From NCBI GenBank assembly GCA_024742475.1, contig JANSYI010000004.1, forward strand, positions 300,043 through 364,042: a stretch of 64,000 nt of DNA, read 5' to 3'. Made by a program: the position numbers and the translations under genes. Source of the DNA: a bacterium (GTDB taxonomy: Bacteria > Myxococcota_A > Polyangia > Nannocystales > Nannocystaceae). Shown here in pieces: positions 10,137 to 18,229 of the stretch (position 1 is its first letter; each line of letters opens with the position of its first letter). The notes beneath the pieces were generated by a model that was given only the letters and a program-made list of their open reading frames with translations, did not search any database and was not told where the DNA came from.

Positions 10137-10559
10137 ATGCGCTGGATCCCCCTCGCACTGGCATCGACCCTCGCGGCGCCGGCGTGCTCCAAGCCGCCGC
10201 AACCTCAGCCGGCCAAGGCCGCAGAGGTGAAGCAGGATGCCGAGGACGCCAAGGCGGCCGAACCCGCCACGCCCAAGCCGCCGCCGCTGAGCGAAGAGGA
10301 CAAGCGCCTCATCGCCGCCGACCCCAAGGACCTCACGCCCGAGATGCGGCGCAAGCGTGCCTACGCGCTGCGGCGCAAGGCGATGCAAAACCCCAACTCG
10401 CCGCTGGCCCGCACGCTCAACGATCTGCAGCAGGCCTACGAGGACGGGGACATCGATCCCAACGCCAAGAAGGCGACGCCGACCTTCACCGTCGACGGCA
10501 AGCCGCCGCGAAGCGGCAAGGGCCAAGGGCCCCTTGGGGTGGGGCACGATACGAAGTGA
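10137..10559 (+). CDS. Small lipoprotein of unknown function
   Basis: A 140-residue protein with a lipoprotein-like signal peptide (AAPAC at residues 13-17), an Ala/Pro/Lys/Glu-rich linker, a short charged helical region (residues about 45-90, with LRRKAMQNPNSPLARTLNDL) and a basic, Gly-rich tail. No known domain is recognisable. The frame is open well upstream inside the permease gene, but only this ATG gives the signal peptide. Its TGA overlaps the GTG start of the following crotonase gene (GTGA), indicating translational coupling. Confidence 0.75.
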   Translation: MRWIPLALASTLAAPACSKPPQPQPAKAAEVKQDAEDAKAAEPATPKPPPLSEEDKRLIAADPKDLTPEMRRKRAYALRRKAMQNPNSPLARTLNDLQQAYEDGDIDPNAKKATPTFTVDGKPPRSGKGQGPLGVGHDTK

Positions 10560-11290
10560 GCGCGCCCGGCCTTCGCGAGGCGGTCGAGGGCAACACGCTG
10601 CGTTGGACCCTCGACAACCCCCGGCGGCGCAACGCGGTCCATCCAGACGCGCTGCGTTGGATCACGGCGCGCTGCGCCTCGCTGCGCGGTGAGACCGTCG
10701 TCCTCCGCGGCGAGGGAGACGAAGCGTTCTGCGCCGGCTTCGACCTCACCGCGCTGCGGCCGACGGCAGACGGGCCAGCACCCGACGTCCCGCTCGCCGA
10801 GGCGGCCGCGGCCATGGAAAGCGCGGACGCCACCTTCGTCGCCGCGTTCAATGGCTTCGCAATCGGTGCCGGGGTGGAACTCGCGTGCGCCTGCGACCTT
10901 CGCATCGCTAGCGACGACGCCTGGTTCGCAATTCCTGCCGCGAAGCTCGGCGTCGTCTATCACGCGGCGGGCCTTCAGCGACTACGCGCCGTACTCGGCG
11001 ACGCCGTCCTGTCTCGGCTGCTGCTGCTCGGCGAGCGGGTCGGCGCCGATGCGCTCGCCGAGGCCGGCGCCCTGACGCACGTCGTCGCGCCGGCTTCGCT
11101 GCAGGCGACGGTCGACACCACGGTGGCCGCAATCGAGGCAGGGTCAGCGCTGAGCCTTCGGGCCCACCGAGCGTTCTTCCGCGCCCTCAAACACGGTGTG
11201 GCTGGATCGGACCTGCTCGCGCGCCACGAAGACGCCCGCGCGCAGGCCTATGCGGCGATTCGCGAGGCTCGCTCGGACGAATCCAGCTGA
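10556..11290 (+). CDS. Enoyl-CoA hydratase/isomerase (crotonase) family protein
   Basis: A 244-residue crotonase-fold protein, close to the usual length of about 255. The oxyanion-hole motif EAFCAGFDL and the segment GFAIGAGVELACACDLRIAS are present, keeping the first hydratase glutamate (in GVELA). The segment that normally carries the second one (PE-x-x-LG) reads IPAAKLGV, so Glu is replaced by Ala. Classical syn-hydration is therefore doubtful; isomerase, thioesterase-like or other crotonase chemistry is possible. The start is a GTG sharing four bases (GTGA) with the upstream lipoprotein gene; a longer frame upstream is not the gene. Confidence 0.85.
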   Translation: MSAPGLREAVEGNTLRWTLDNPRRRNAVHPDALRWITARCASLRGETVVLRGEGDEAFCAGFDLTALRPTADGPAPDVPLAEAAAAMESADATFVAAFNGFAIGAGVELACACDLRIASDDAWFAIPAAKLGVVYHAAGLQRLRAVLGDAVLSRLLLLGERVGADALAEAGALTHVVAPASLQATVDTTVAAIEAGSALSLRAHRAFFRALKHGVAGSDLLARHEDARAQAYAAIREARSDESS

Positions 11291-11318
11291 GCCTGATTGC
11301 GCATACGCCCCACTGACG

Positions 11319-11324
11319 TACTCT
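11319..11324 (+). promoter_or_regulatory. Promoter-like element: TTGCGC (11297-11302), 16 bp, TACTCT
   Basis: TACTCT ends 7 bases before the ATG at 11332, and TTGCGC lies 16 bases further upstream. This is the clearest -35/-10 pair that I could find for a leaderless arrangement in the window. It would start transcription at or one base before the yqeY-type start codon. Confidence 0.5.
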
Positions 11325-11331
11325 CCGGCGC

Positions 11332-11790
11332 ATGCCCGTGCGCGAGAAGATCATGGAGAAGTTCAAGCAGGCCCGCCGCGAGCGCGACGACGCGACCAAG
11401 AACGTCATCGCGATGCTTCGCACCAAGGTCCAAAACGAGCTCAAGTCGGGCAAGGGTCGCGAGGAAGACGACGCGCTGTGGACCGAAGTCGTCACCGCCT
11501 ACGCCAAGCAGGTCGGCAAGACGATCGTCGAGCTCGAGAAGGCGGGGGAGCGAGCGGGTGAGGCCCTCGAAGAGGCAAAGTTCGAGCTCGCGTTCTGCCA
11601 GCAGTTCCTCCCCAAGAAGCTCGACGAGGCCGCGACAGAGGCCCTCGTTCGGGACACCATCGCCAAGGTCGGTGTCAGCAGCCCCAAGGAGATGGGCAAG
11701 CTGATGGGGGCGCTGATGAAGGACCACAAGGACGAGCTCGACGGGTCGCTCGCCCGTCAGCTCGCCACCAAGATCCTCAGCGAGTCGTAG
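11332..11790 (+). CDS. GatB/YqeY domain-containing protein
   Basis: A 152-residue protein that matches the YqeY family over its whole length: it is helical, with KEKFKQARRERD-type start, IAMLRTKVQNE, the FLPKKLDE segment and a C-terminal small helical domain with SPKEMGKLMGALMK. The family shares the tail domain of GatB, the amidotransferase that makes Gln-tRNA or Asn-tRNA, and is thought to bind tRNA; its exact role is not settled. It stands 41 bases downstream of the crotonase gene and has its own promoter-like element; it is convergent with the thiolase-like gene. Confidence 0.92.
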   Translation: MPVREKIMEKFKQARRERDDATKNVIAMLRTKVQNELKSGKGREEDDALWTEVVTAYAKQVGKTIVELEKAGERAGEALEEAKFELAFCQQFLPKKLDEAATEALVRDTIAKVGVSSPKEMGKLMGALMKDHKDELDGSLARQLATKILSES

Positions 11791-11808
11791 GTCGCCGCGC
11801 TCGTCGGC

Positions 11809-13059
11809 TCATTGCGGAGCGCGCAGCAGCAGCGCGGCCCCGTGCCCCGCTGCGCCACCGCCGATGACGACAGCCTTGTCGGCACCCGCCGCCGCCATGC
11901 GGCGCACCGCGGTCCCCACCAGGCGAATGCCCGAGCCTCCGCTGCAGCGACCCAGCGCAATCGAGCCGCCCCATCGATTGAGGACCTCCGGGTCCAGCTC
12001 CGGCAGCGCGGCCAGCAGCGCCAACACGAACGACGCGGCGGGCTCGGAGGCCTCGGCCACCCGCACGCTCTGGAGGGGCTCGTTCTTCTCGTCGAGCAAC
12101 CGTCGAAGCGCGACAGCACCGCCCTGGCGTGGCGCAGCGAAGGGGTCGGAGGTCGCGAAGCGGGCGCCGTCGATCTCCGCCAACACGGTCCACCCTCGGC
12201 CTCGCGCGAGGTCGGGGCGCGTCAGCAGGACCGCCGCGGCGCCGTCGGCTTGGGTCGAGAGGTTGCCCGCGGTGACCGTCGCAATGGAGGCGGGGACCGA
12301 GAACGAGGCGCCGACCTTGGCCAGCGGAGCACGACGAGCGAGCGCGGCCGCGGTGACTTCCCCGCGCGGGCCCTCGTCGCGTTCGACGACGATGACGCCT
12401 GCCCCGGCTGGCGCGGCCACGGGCACGACCTCGGGCGCGCCCTCCCGCGCGCGCCGGAACGCCCGCGCGTGAGAGCGGACCGCGTAGGCATCTTGGTCGA
12501 CGCGATCCAAGCCGAAGCGAAGCGCGACCGATTCGGCGGCCGCTGCGAGGGTCTCTTCGGTGATCGGGTCGCGAAGCTCGGCGGTCGTGGGGCGAAGGTC
12601 GGTGGCCTTGACCCCCGCCCACGCGCGGAGCTTGTCGCCCGCGGTCTCGCCTCGCCGCGTGCCCATCACGGCCTCTCGCAGCGGGGCAGACAGCCCGAGC
12701 TGGAGATCGCTGGGGGTCTCGACGCCCACGGCAACCGCGGTGTCGATGTCCCCGACGAGGATTGCGCGGCACGCCTCGGCGATCGCACGCTCGCCCGAGA
12801 CATCGCCCATCGACACGCTCGGCGCGACGGCGTCCATGCCGGCCCGAAACGCGACCTCGGCCCCGAGCGAGCCCGAGGTGCCGCTGCGCGCCGAGCCGAC
12901 CACGACCAGGTCGACCACGTCGGGGAGGACGGCCGCGCGCAGCAACAAGTCCCGCACCGCAACCGCGCCCAAGGCCGCCGCCGACATGCCCGAGAGCCCT
13001 CCCCCTCGCGGGCTCCATGGGGTGCGCACGGCCTCGACGACCGCGATGCGTCCGCCCAT
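11809..13059 (-). CDS. Thiolase-fold protein (FadI/FadA-like) lacking all catalytic residues
   Basis: A 416-residue thiolase-superfamily protein that can be laid alongside E. coli FadI without gaps near the active sites. Structural motifs are retained (TVTAGNLSTQADGAAAVLL, NRWGGSIALG). The nucleophilic Cys (SRACATS in FadI) is Asp86 in SMGDVSG, the catalytic His of GHP is Arg371 in GRCSGG, and the second Cys near the C-terminus is absent (AVVIGGGAAGHG). The HEAF motif is also lost (SEPAA). Thiolysis by the usual mechanism looks impossible. The ATG at 13059 follows the upstream stop as TGATG (a GTG at 13062 is the alternative), so it is coupled to the FadJ-like gene and the two should form a complex. 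Confidence 0.88.
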   Translation of the reverse strand: MGGRIAVVEAVRTPWSPRGGGLSGMSAAALGAVAVRDLLLRAAVLPDVVDLVVVGSARSGTSGSLGAEVAFRAGMDAVAPSVSMGDVSGERAIAEACRAILVGDIDTAVAVGVETPSDLQLGLSAPLREAVMGTRRGETAGDKLRAWAGVKATDLRPTTAELRDPITEETLAAAAESVALRFGLDRVDQDAYAVRSHARAFRRAREGAPEVVPVAAPAGAGVIVVERDEGPRGEVTAAALARRAPLAKVGASFSVPASIATVTAGNLSTQADGAAAVLLTRPDLARGRGWTVLAEIDGARFATSDPFAAPRQGGAVALRRLLDEKNEPLQSVRVAEASEPAASFVLALLAALPELDPEVLNRWGGSIALGRCSGGSGIRLVGTAVRRMAAAGADKAVVIGGGAAGHGAALLLRAPQ

Positions 13060-15140
13060 CACGACGCGGCGTCCTCCAGCACGTTGAAGTCAGCGCCCCG
13101 GTCTGCCAGCTCGACCAACAGCGAGGGCGCCCGATAACGGCGGCCAAATCGGCCTTCGAGCGCCTTGAGGCGGCTGCGCGCGGAGGCCAACCCGCGCGCT
13201 GCGAGGTGTCGGAAGGGTCCACCGCGCGCGGCGGGGTATCCCAGGCCCAGCACGGCGGCGACGTCACCGTCGGACGGCCTGGCGAGCACGCCGTCTTGAA
13301 GGCAACGCACCGCCTCGAGGGCCGCCACCACGGTGAGCCGTTCACCGAGCTCGTCGGGGTCGCCCACGCGGCTCGCAGTCACGCCGAGCAGGTCGTGCAC
13401 GCGAGGGTCGGGCTCCTTGTCCGGCCCCGAGCGCGAAGGTCGGTAGAACGCGCGCCCGGTGGCGGCCATCGCCTCGATGGGCCCGGGCACGTCGAACCTG
13501 TCGCCGAGGGCGGCGGTGAGGACGTGGCCGACCCGGACCGCGGTCGAGAGCCCGAGAAAGTCGAGCAGCTGCAAGGGCCCCACCGGCCAGCCCGCGCGTC
13601 GGCATCCTCGATCGATGTCGGCGATCGAGAACCCGTCGGCAACGAGCTCTGTGGCGTGAGACAGGTACGCGGCAAGCACCCGCGTCGTGAAGAAGCCCGG
13701 GCCGTCGCGCACGACGACCGGCGTCTTGTCGATGCGTCGAGCGAAGGCGACGGCGGCCGCGAGCGCGCGAGCCGAGGTCTCGGGGGTCCGCACGATCTCG
13801 CACAGGGGTCGCTTCGACAGCGGCCGGAAGAAGCGCAGGCCCACGAGACGTTCGGGGTGTCGCATGCGCGCTCCGATCTCCGTCACCGAGGTCGCGCGTG
13901 GGTGCGTCGCCAAGATCGCGTCGGACCGCACGCGGTCTTCGAGTTCGGCGAACACGCGTCGCTTGACCGCCACCTCCTCGGGCACCGACTCGAGCACCAG
14001 ATCCATGGTCGAGAAGCCGTCGAGCTCGAGCGCGCCGCTGAGTCGCGCCCGTGCCCGCGCCCTTCGCTCGAGATCGCGGTCGGAGGCGACCTTGGCCTCG
14101 ACCCGCGCGAGCGCCCGGCCCAGCGCCGAAGGTGACTTCTCGCGGATGCGGACCGACAGTCCTGCTCGGGCCGCTGCGACGGCGAGATCGGCTCCGACGA
14201 CGCCACCACCGACGATCCCCAGCCGCGCGAGGGACGGCGCGGCTACGTCCCCGGGCGGAGTCCATCGCTCGAGCGCACGCGCCGATCGCCACGTGTGCAG
14301 GCGCGTGGTCGTGGCATCGGACACCGCGGACTCGCTGAACACGGTCGAGACCGCGGTGAGGTCTTCGACGCGGCCGCGCCCGAGCAGCTCGAGCGCCGAG
14401 AGCCGCGAACCTCCCAGCGCTCCGTCGTGACGCCGCCCTTCTTGCCACCGCTGCACGGCACGGCGGTGCCGTAGCGATGCGCCGGGAAGCGTGGGTCGCC
14501 ACCCGCGACCGTGGCGAGCCGCAGAGGCGCCTCCGGCCGCGGTCCGTGCCGCAGCCCTCGCGGCAGCTTCGACGCCTTCGGGGTGCACGAGCGTGTGCAC
14601 GAGCCCGAGGCGACGCGCGTGGGCAGCACCGACCGTCTCTCCTTCGAGCAGCAGGTCCAGCGCAGCGTCGAACCCGACGATGTCGGGCAGACGGACCAGC
14701 CCGTCGCCGGCGGGGAGCAGACCCAGCTCGATCTGCGGCATGCCCACCCTCACGTCGGGGTGGTCGGCGGCGATGCGATGCGAGCACGAGAGCGCGAGCT
14801 CGAGCCCGACGTCGAGGCACGGCCCCTCGATCGCCGCGATGCAGGGGATCTTGCTGCCGGACAACCGCGCCTGCAGCCGGACGATCCGCTGCGACCACGC
14901 CTGGAGCGTGCGCCTGTCGCCGAGGCTCGCGACCGACGCGAGGTCGAGGCCCGCGCAGAAGCCTCTTCCCCCGCTGCGCAGCACCACGGCGACCACGTCG
15001 ACGTCACCGAACGCGGCATCGAGCCCGTGCTCGAGCTCGCCGAGATGCGCCTGGGTGAGGCGGCCCTCGTCGTCGACTGGCAGCGTCAGCCATGCCAGGC
15101 GCCGCCCGTCGGGGAGCGGCTCGTGGGTGGTGTCGGCCAC
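13059..15140 (-). CDS. FadB/FadJ-like hydratase-dehydrogenase fusion with altered active sites
   Basis: A 693-residue protein (E. coli FadB has about 730) with an N-terminal crotonase domain (about residues 1-190), a linker, an NAD-binding domain with GGGVVG (about 311-316) and two C-terminal hydroxyacyl-CoA dehydrogenase domains. In the hydratase site Glu114 (GLELA) is kept, but the second Glu is Gln136 (MPQIELG). In the dehydrogenase the NTS motif reads HPR (413-415), the His of HFFNP is Arg436 (GLRFFRP), and the Asn of FFVNR is Thr486, while Glu448 is kept. It starts with a GTG; TAGTCC stands 6 bases upstream. It heads a two-gene operon with the thiolase-like gene. It is probably non-catalytic, or has changed chemistry. 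Confidence 0.88.
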   Translation of the reverse strand: MADTTHEPLPDGRRLAWLTLPVDDEGRLTQAHLGELEHGLDAAFGDVDVVAVVLRSGGRGFCAGLDLASVASLGDRRTLQAWSQRIVRLQARLSGSKIPCIAAIEGPCLDVGLELALSCSHRIAADHPDVRVGMPQIELGLLPAGDGLVRLPDIVGFDAALDLLLEGETVGAAHARRLGLVHTLVHPEGVEAAARAAARTAAGGASAARHGRGWRPTLPGASLRHRRAVQRWQEGRRHDGALGGSRLSALELLGRGRVEDLTAVSTVFSESAVSDATTTRLHTWRSARALERWTPPGDVAAPSLARLGIVGGGVVGADLAVAAARAGLSVRIREKSPSALGRALARVEAKVASDRDLERRARARARLSGALELDGFSTMDLVLESVPEEVAVKRRVFAELEDRVRSDAILATHPRATSVTEIGARMRHPERLVGLRFFRPLSKRPLCEIVRTPETSARALAAAVAFARRIDKTPVVVRDGPGFFTTRVLAAYLSHATELVADGFSIADIDRGCRRAGWPVGPLQLLDFLGLSTAVRVGHVLTAALGDRFDVPGPIEAMAATGRAFYRPSRSGPDKEPDPRVHDLLGVTASRVGDPDELGERLTVVAALEAVRCLQDGVLARPSDGDVAAVLGLGYPAARGGPFRHLAARGLASARSRLKALEGRFGRRYRAPSLLVELADRGADFNVLEDAAS

Positions 15141-15178
15141 GGTCGCGGACTATCGGCAATCCCGCTCGTTCGGGCAAG

Positions 15179-16201
15179 TCACGGCAGGTCGTCGAGTGAC
15201 ACCGGGCTCTTCGCCTCCCAGCCCGGCTCGATGTGCACCGAGAGGTCGTTGGCCGCGTGCGTGTGCCAGAAGAGCACGTTGCGGGCCTTGCCCCGGTCGT
15301 GTGCTTCGGCGCGCACGAGGGCGCTGATGCACTTGGCCGTGTACGTGGGCTCGAGGGCGATGTCGTTCTCCCCTGCCAGGCGGACCGCGGCCGCTCCGCG
15401 CTCGGTCGGCTCTCCATAACCCGCGCCCACCTCGTCGAAGTCGATCTCGTAGGTCACGCCGGCGCCCTGCAGCAGCGCGCGGACGCTCCGCGGCGCCTCG
15501 AGGCCGGCCTCGCGCAGCGCAGACAAGGCGCCGCGCATCTTCAGCTGCATCATCACCGTGTTGAACGCCCACGGCTCGACGGATGAGACCAGGTGCAGGT
15601 GTACGGGCATGCCGGCCAAGGCAAAGCCCAACGCGAGCCCCGCGGACGTCCCCGCCGAGCCGGCGGTCACGTACAGCACGTCGGGCTTGGGCAGGAGGCC
15701 CTTCTGCACTTGCGCCGCGAGCTCGAAGGCCGCGTCGACGAACCCAAAACAGCCGAGCGGGGTACTCGCGCCGGCGGACATGGGCGTGCCCTTCACCTCG
15801 GGTCGACGCCACAGATGGTAGGCCAGCCACGCCGCGGGGAGCTGCGCTCGCGTCGGGACGTTCCACAGCTGCGCGCCACAGCTGAGCAGCACCGCGAGGT
15901 TGTTGCGGACGTGGGGCGTGAGTGACTGGGTGAACGTCAGCCCGTGCAGCGTGCGACCTTGGGTGCGCAGAAACAGCGCCAGCGCCAGCAAGTGGTGACT
16001 TCCAACCCCCCCCACGCTCAAGATCGGCAGATCGGTGTCGAAGGGAGGGTTGGCCAAGATCCACTCCAACTTGCGGACCTTGCCGCCGCCGTAGATCGGG
16101 CTGCTGAGGTCGTCACGCTTGATCCACACCTTGGCCGTCGTCGTGTCGAGCCATGGGGCGCGTTCTACGGGTGTGGGGAGCTCCGCCAGCGACAGTCGCA
16201 T
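15179..16201 (-). CDS. PLP-dependent ACC deaminase/D-cysteine desulfhydrase family protein
   Basis: A 340-residue member of the tryptophan-synthase-beta-fold PLP family that contains 1-aminocyclopropane-1-carboxylate deaminase and D-cysteine desulfhydrase. The Lys that forms the Schiff base is expected at Lys41 in YGGGKVRKLE, where family members have GGNKTRKLE; the Asn is replaced by Gly. The phosphate-binding segment reads VTAGSAGTSAGLALG. The substrate cannot be assigned: related proteins act on D-cysteine, other D-amino acids or ACC. The ATG at 16201 gives the family N-terminus; an open frame continues upstream. It stands alone, divergent from the zinc-ribbon/TPR gene over a gap of 240 bases. 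Confidence 0.83.
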   Translation of the reverse strand: MRLSLAELPTPVERAPWLDTTTAKVWIKRDDLSSPIYGGGKVRKLEWILANPPFDTDLPILSVGGVGSHHLLALALFLRTQGRTLHGLTFTQSLTPHVRNNLAVLLSCGAQLWNVPTRAQLPAAWLAYHLWRRPEVKGTPMSAGASTPLGCFGFVDAAFELAAQVQKGLLPKPDVLYVTAGSAGTSAGLALGFALAGMPVHLHLVSSVEPWAFNTVMMQLKMRGALSALREAGLEAPRSVRALLQGAGVTYEIDFDEVGAGYGEPTERGAAAVRLAGENDIALEPTYTAKCISALVRAEAHDRGKARNVLFWHTHAANDLSVHIEPGWEAKSPVSLDDLP

Positions 16202-16426
16202 CGGCGGGCTGCTCAATCGGGTCGCCAGCGCAGAGCCGGACCATGCCGGGCCGCCTTCGTCCCGATCGTGCGCGGAGCGTGCGTTCACCGTGGCGCTATA
16301 TCCCGGCGGCGCAGCGTTGGCCAAGTGCCCCTGCGCTGGCAGTTGGCACCCCGCGGGCGGGACACATGACCAGCGCCGCGCCCGGAGCGAGAGGTCCCAT
16401 GCGGGGGGTTTTGGCGCCCATTGTGC

Positions 16427-16432
16427 TACCTT
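16427..16432 (+). promoter_or_regulatory. -10-like TACCTT, 9 bases before the GTG at 16442
   Basis: TACCTT ends 9 bases before the GTG that begins the zinc-ribbon motif, giving a predicted leader of at most 2-3 bases. It also supports choosing GTG 16442 over the upstream TTG at 16421, which would lie before the -10 element. Confidence 0.4.
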
Positions 16433-16441
16433 CAGCGAGCT

Positions 16442-18220
16442 GTGAAGGCCTGCCCATATTGTGCGGAGATGATCCAGGACGCGGCCGTCAAATGCCGATT
16501 CTGTGGTGAGTGGCTCGACCCCTCGAAGCGTCCGGACTACGCCCAGGCGGGCGAGAACGCTCCTGTTGCGGCACCCGCGCCGGAGCCCGATCCCGCCGGG
16601 GTCGAGGTCGCTCCGATGGGTGCGCCGGCGCCCGTGCTCACGCGGCAAGAGCCCGGCCCGGGCCCCGACATCGACCCAGCCGCGACGACGACCGACGGGT
16701 CCGTGCACCGCCCGCGGCGTCGCGAGACGCAGACCTGGTCGGCCCCGGCGTGGATGAACGACGACGACGAGCCCAAGGCCAGCGCGTCACAGACCCAGCC
16801 CGGCGCGACCGCGGACGAACGCGCGCCCAGCGAGGACGACTCGCCCCAGATGCCTGCGGCTCCGATCATGCCCACCGCACCCGCGGTCGAGCCCACCGCA
16901 CCCGCGGTCGAACTCATCGGTGCGCCTGCTCCCGCCGAGCCGGTCGAGCAGACGATCGACGACGTCGCCGAACGCATGAAGCGGATCAAGGCCAGCGCCG
17001 CCGCGGTGCGTGAAGCCATGCTTCAGGAGGTCCGCGCGTCGGACTCGCAGCAGCCCGAGGTGCTCGGCGACGACGACGATGCCGAAGCTGCGGTCACGAT
17101 GCACGCCGGCTCCCGCTCGATGCAGGTCGAAGCGCGCCGCGAGGAGCCCGCACCGCAGCCGCCACCCGACGTGGCCGCCATGCTCGGGGACGACTTTGAC
17201 GACGACTTCGACGACGACGACGACGACGACGACTTCGACGACGACGACGACGACGACGACCTGGGGCCACCCGCCGCTGCGCCGCGGTCGGCGAAGCCCT
17301 CCGGAGACGACGAGCTCGGCGACGCCCTCCCTGCCGGCGGAGCCCTGGCGGGATTCAGCTTCGACGACGACGATGATGACGACTTCGGCGACGATGACGA
17401 CGACTTCGACGGCGACTTTGGTGACGTCGGCGCGAGCCGCCCCATCCCCTGGAAGCCTGTCGCGGCGGGTGCCGCTGTCGTCTTGGTCCTCGGCGTAGGG
17501 TTCTTCTGGGACCGAATGTTCCCCTCCGAGACGATCGAGGAGGACGCCGCTGGCGAAGAAGCCAACAAGGACGACGGCGACGAGGCGCCGGCCGATGGTC
17601 AGGTCGCGCAGGGAAGCGTCGCCCCGCCGCCGGGTCAGGGCCAGCCGGTCGTACCCGAAGGCCAACCGGCGGCCGCGGTGGGTGCTCCCGTCGCGCCCGC
17701 CCCCGCCGCACCGGCTGCTGCGGTCCCCGTCGACCCGGCCGCTGCGGTCCCCGTCGACCCTGCGGTCCAAGTCGACCCCGCTGCTGCCGACCCTGCCGCC
17801 GCGGCGGCCGATCCCACGGCCGTCCCCAACACTCCAGCCCCGACACCGCTGGCAGGCGACGCGGTCGCCGTACTCGACGAAGCGCGCGGCCTCTACCAAA
17901 AAGGCGGCAAGAAGCGACTGGGTAGCGCCAAGGAGAAGCTCCAGGGCATCTTGAGCACCACCCCCAACAACGCCGACGCGCTGCTGTTGATGGCGCAGGT
18001 TCAGCTCGAGCTCGGCGAGACCGAGGCCTCGTTGGAGACCGCGACCAAGTGCACGTCGGTCTCCCCACAGACCGCAGACTGCTGGCTGTCCATCGGCGTC
18101 CTCAAGCAAAACGCCAAGGACAAGCCCGCCGCGGCCGCGGCCTACGAGCGATACCTGGCCCTCGCCCCCGAGGGCGCGTACGCCAGTCAGGTCAAGAAGC
18201 AGCTCTCGCGGCTGCAGTAG
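16442..18220 (+). CDS. Zinc-ribbon / poly-Asp / single-TM / TPR protein
   Basis: A 592-residue mosaic. Residues 1-25 form a double-CxxC zinc ribbon (CPYCAEMIQDAAVKCRFCGE). About 310 residues of Ala/Pro/Glu/Asp-rich, probably disordered sequence follow, with three runs of up to nine Asp residues. A single TM helix lies at about 338-358 (VAAGAAVVLVLGVGFFWD), then an Ala/Pro/Val/Asp-rich linker and a C-terminal TPR region (LLMAQVQLELGETEASLETA, then AYERYLALAPEGAYASQVKKQ). By the positive-inside rule the ribbon is expected in the cytoplasm and the TPR in the periplasm. The family is unknown; the plan resembles zinc-ribbon regulators coupled to envelope scaffolds in myxobacteria. Confidence 0.85.
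   Translation: MKACPYCAEMIQDAAVKCRFCGEWLDPSKRPDYAQAGENAPVAAPAPEPDPAGVEVAPMGAPAPVLTRQEPGPGPDIDPAATTTDGSVHRPRRRETQTWSAPAWMNDDDEPKASASQTQPGATADERAPSEDDSPQMPAAPIMPTAPAVEPTAPAVELIGAPAPAEPVEQTIDDVAERMKRIKASAAAVREAMLQEVRASDSQQPEVLGDDDDAEAAVTMHAGSRSMQVEARREEPAPQPPPDVAAMLGDDFDDDFDDDDDDDDFDDDDDDDDLGPPAAAPRSAKPSGDDELGDALPAGGALAGFSFDDDDDDDFGDDDDDFDGDFGDVGASRPIPWKPVAAGAAVVLVLGVGFFWDRMFPSETIEEDAAGEEANKDDGDEAPADGQVAQGSVAPPPGQGQPVVPEGQPAAAVGAPVAPAPAAPAAAVPVDPAAAVPVDPAVQVDPAAADPAAAAADPTAVPNTPAPTPLAGDAVAVLDEARGLYQKGGKKRLGSAKEKLQGILSTTPNNADALLLMAQVQLELGETEASLETATKCTSVSPQTADCWLSIGVLKQNAKDKPAAAAAYERYLALAPEGAYASQVKKQLSRLQ
17193..17262 (+). repeat. GAC-codon microsatellite (poly-Asp tract)
   Basis: Near-uninterrupted GAC repeats (Asp codons with single Phe codons) inside the zinc-ribbon/TPR gene; shorter runs occur at 17362-17418. 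Such trinucleotide tracts can change length in frame by slippage. Confidence 0.8.
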
Positions 18221-18229
18221 CCCGGCCCT

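Noticed and set aside
8059..10164. A minus-strand open frame of about 700 codons opposite the ABC permease
   Set aside because: Very rich in His, Gln, Glu, Arg and Gly with no recognisable fold; the plus strand encodes a convincing membrane protein coupled to an ATPase.
11809..15140. The degenerate beta-oxidation genes as pseudogenes
   Set aside because: Both frames are full length without frameshifts or stops, are coupled and keep their structural motifs, so they look maintained rather than decaying.
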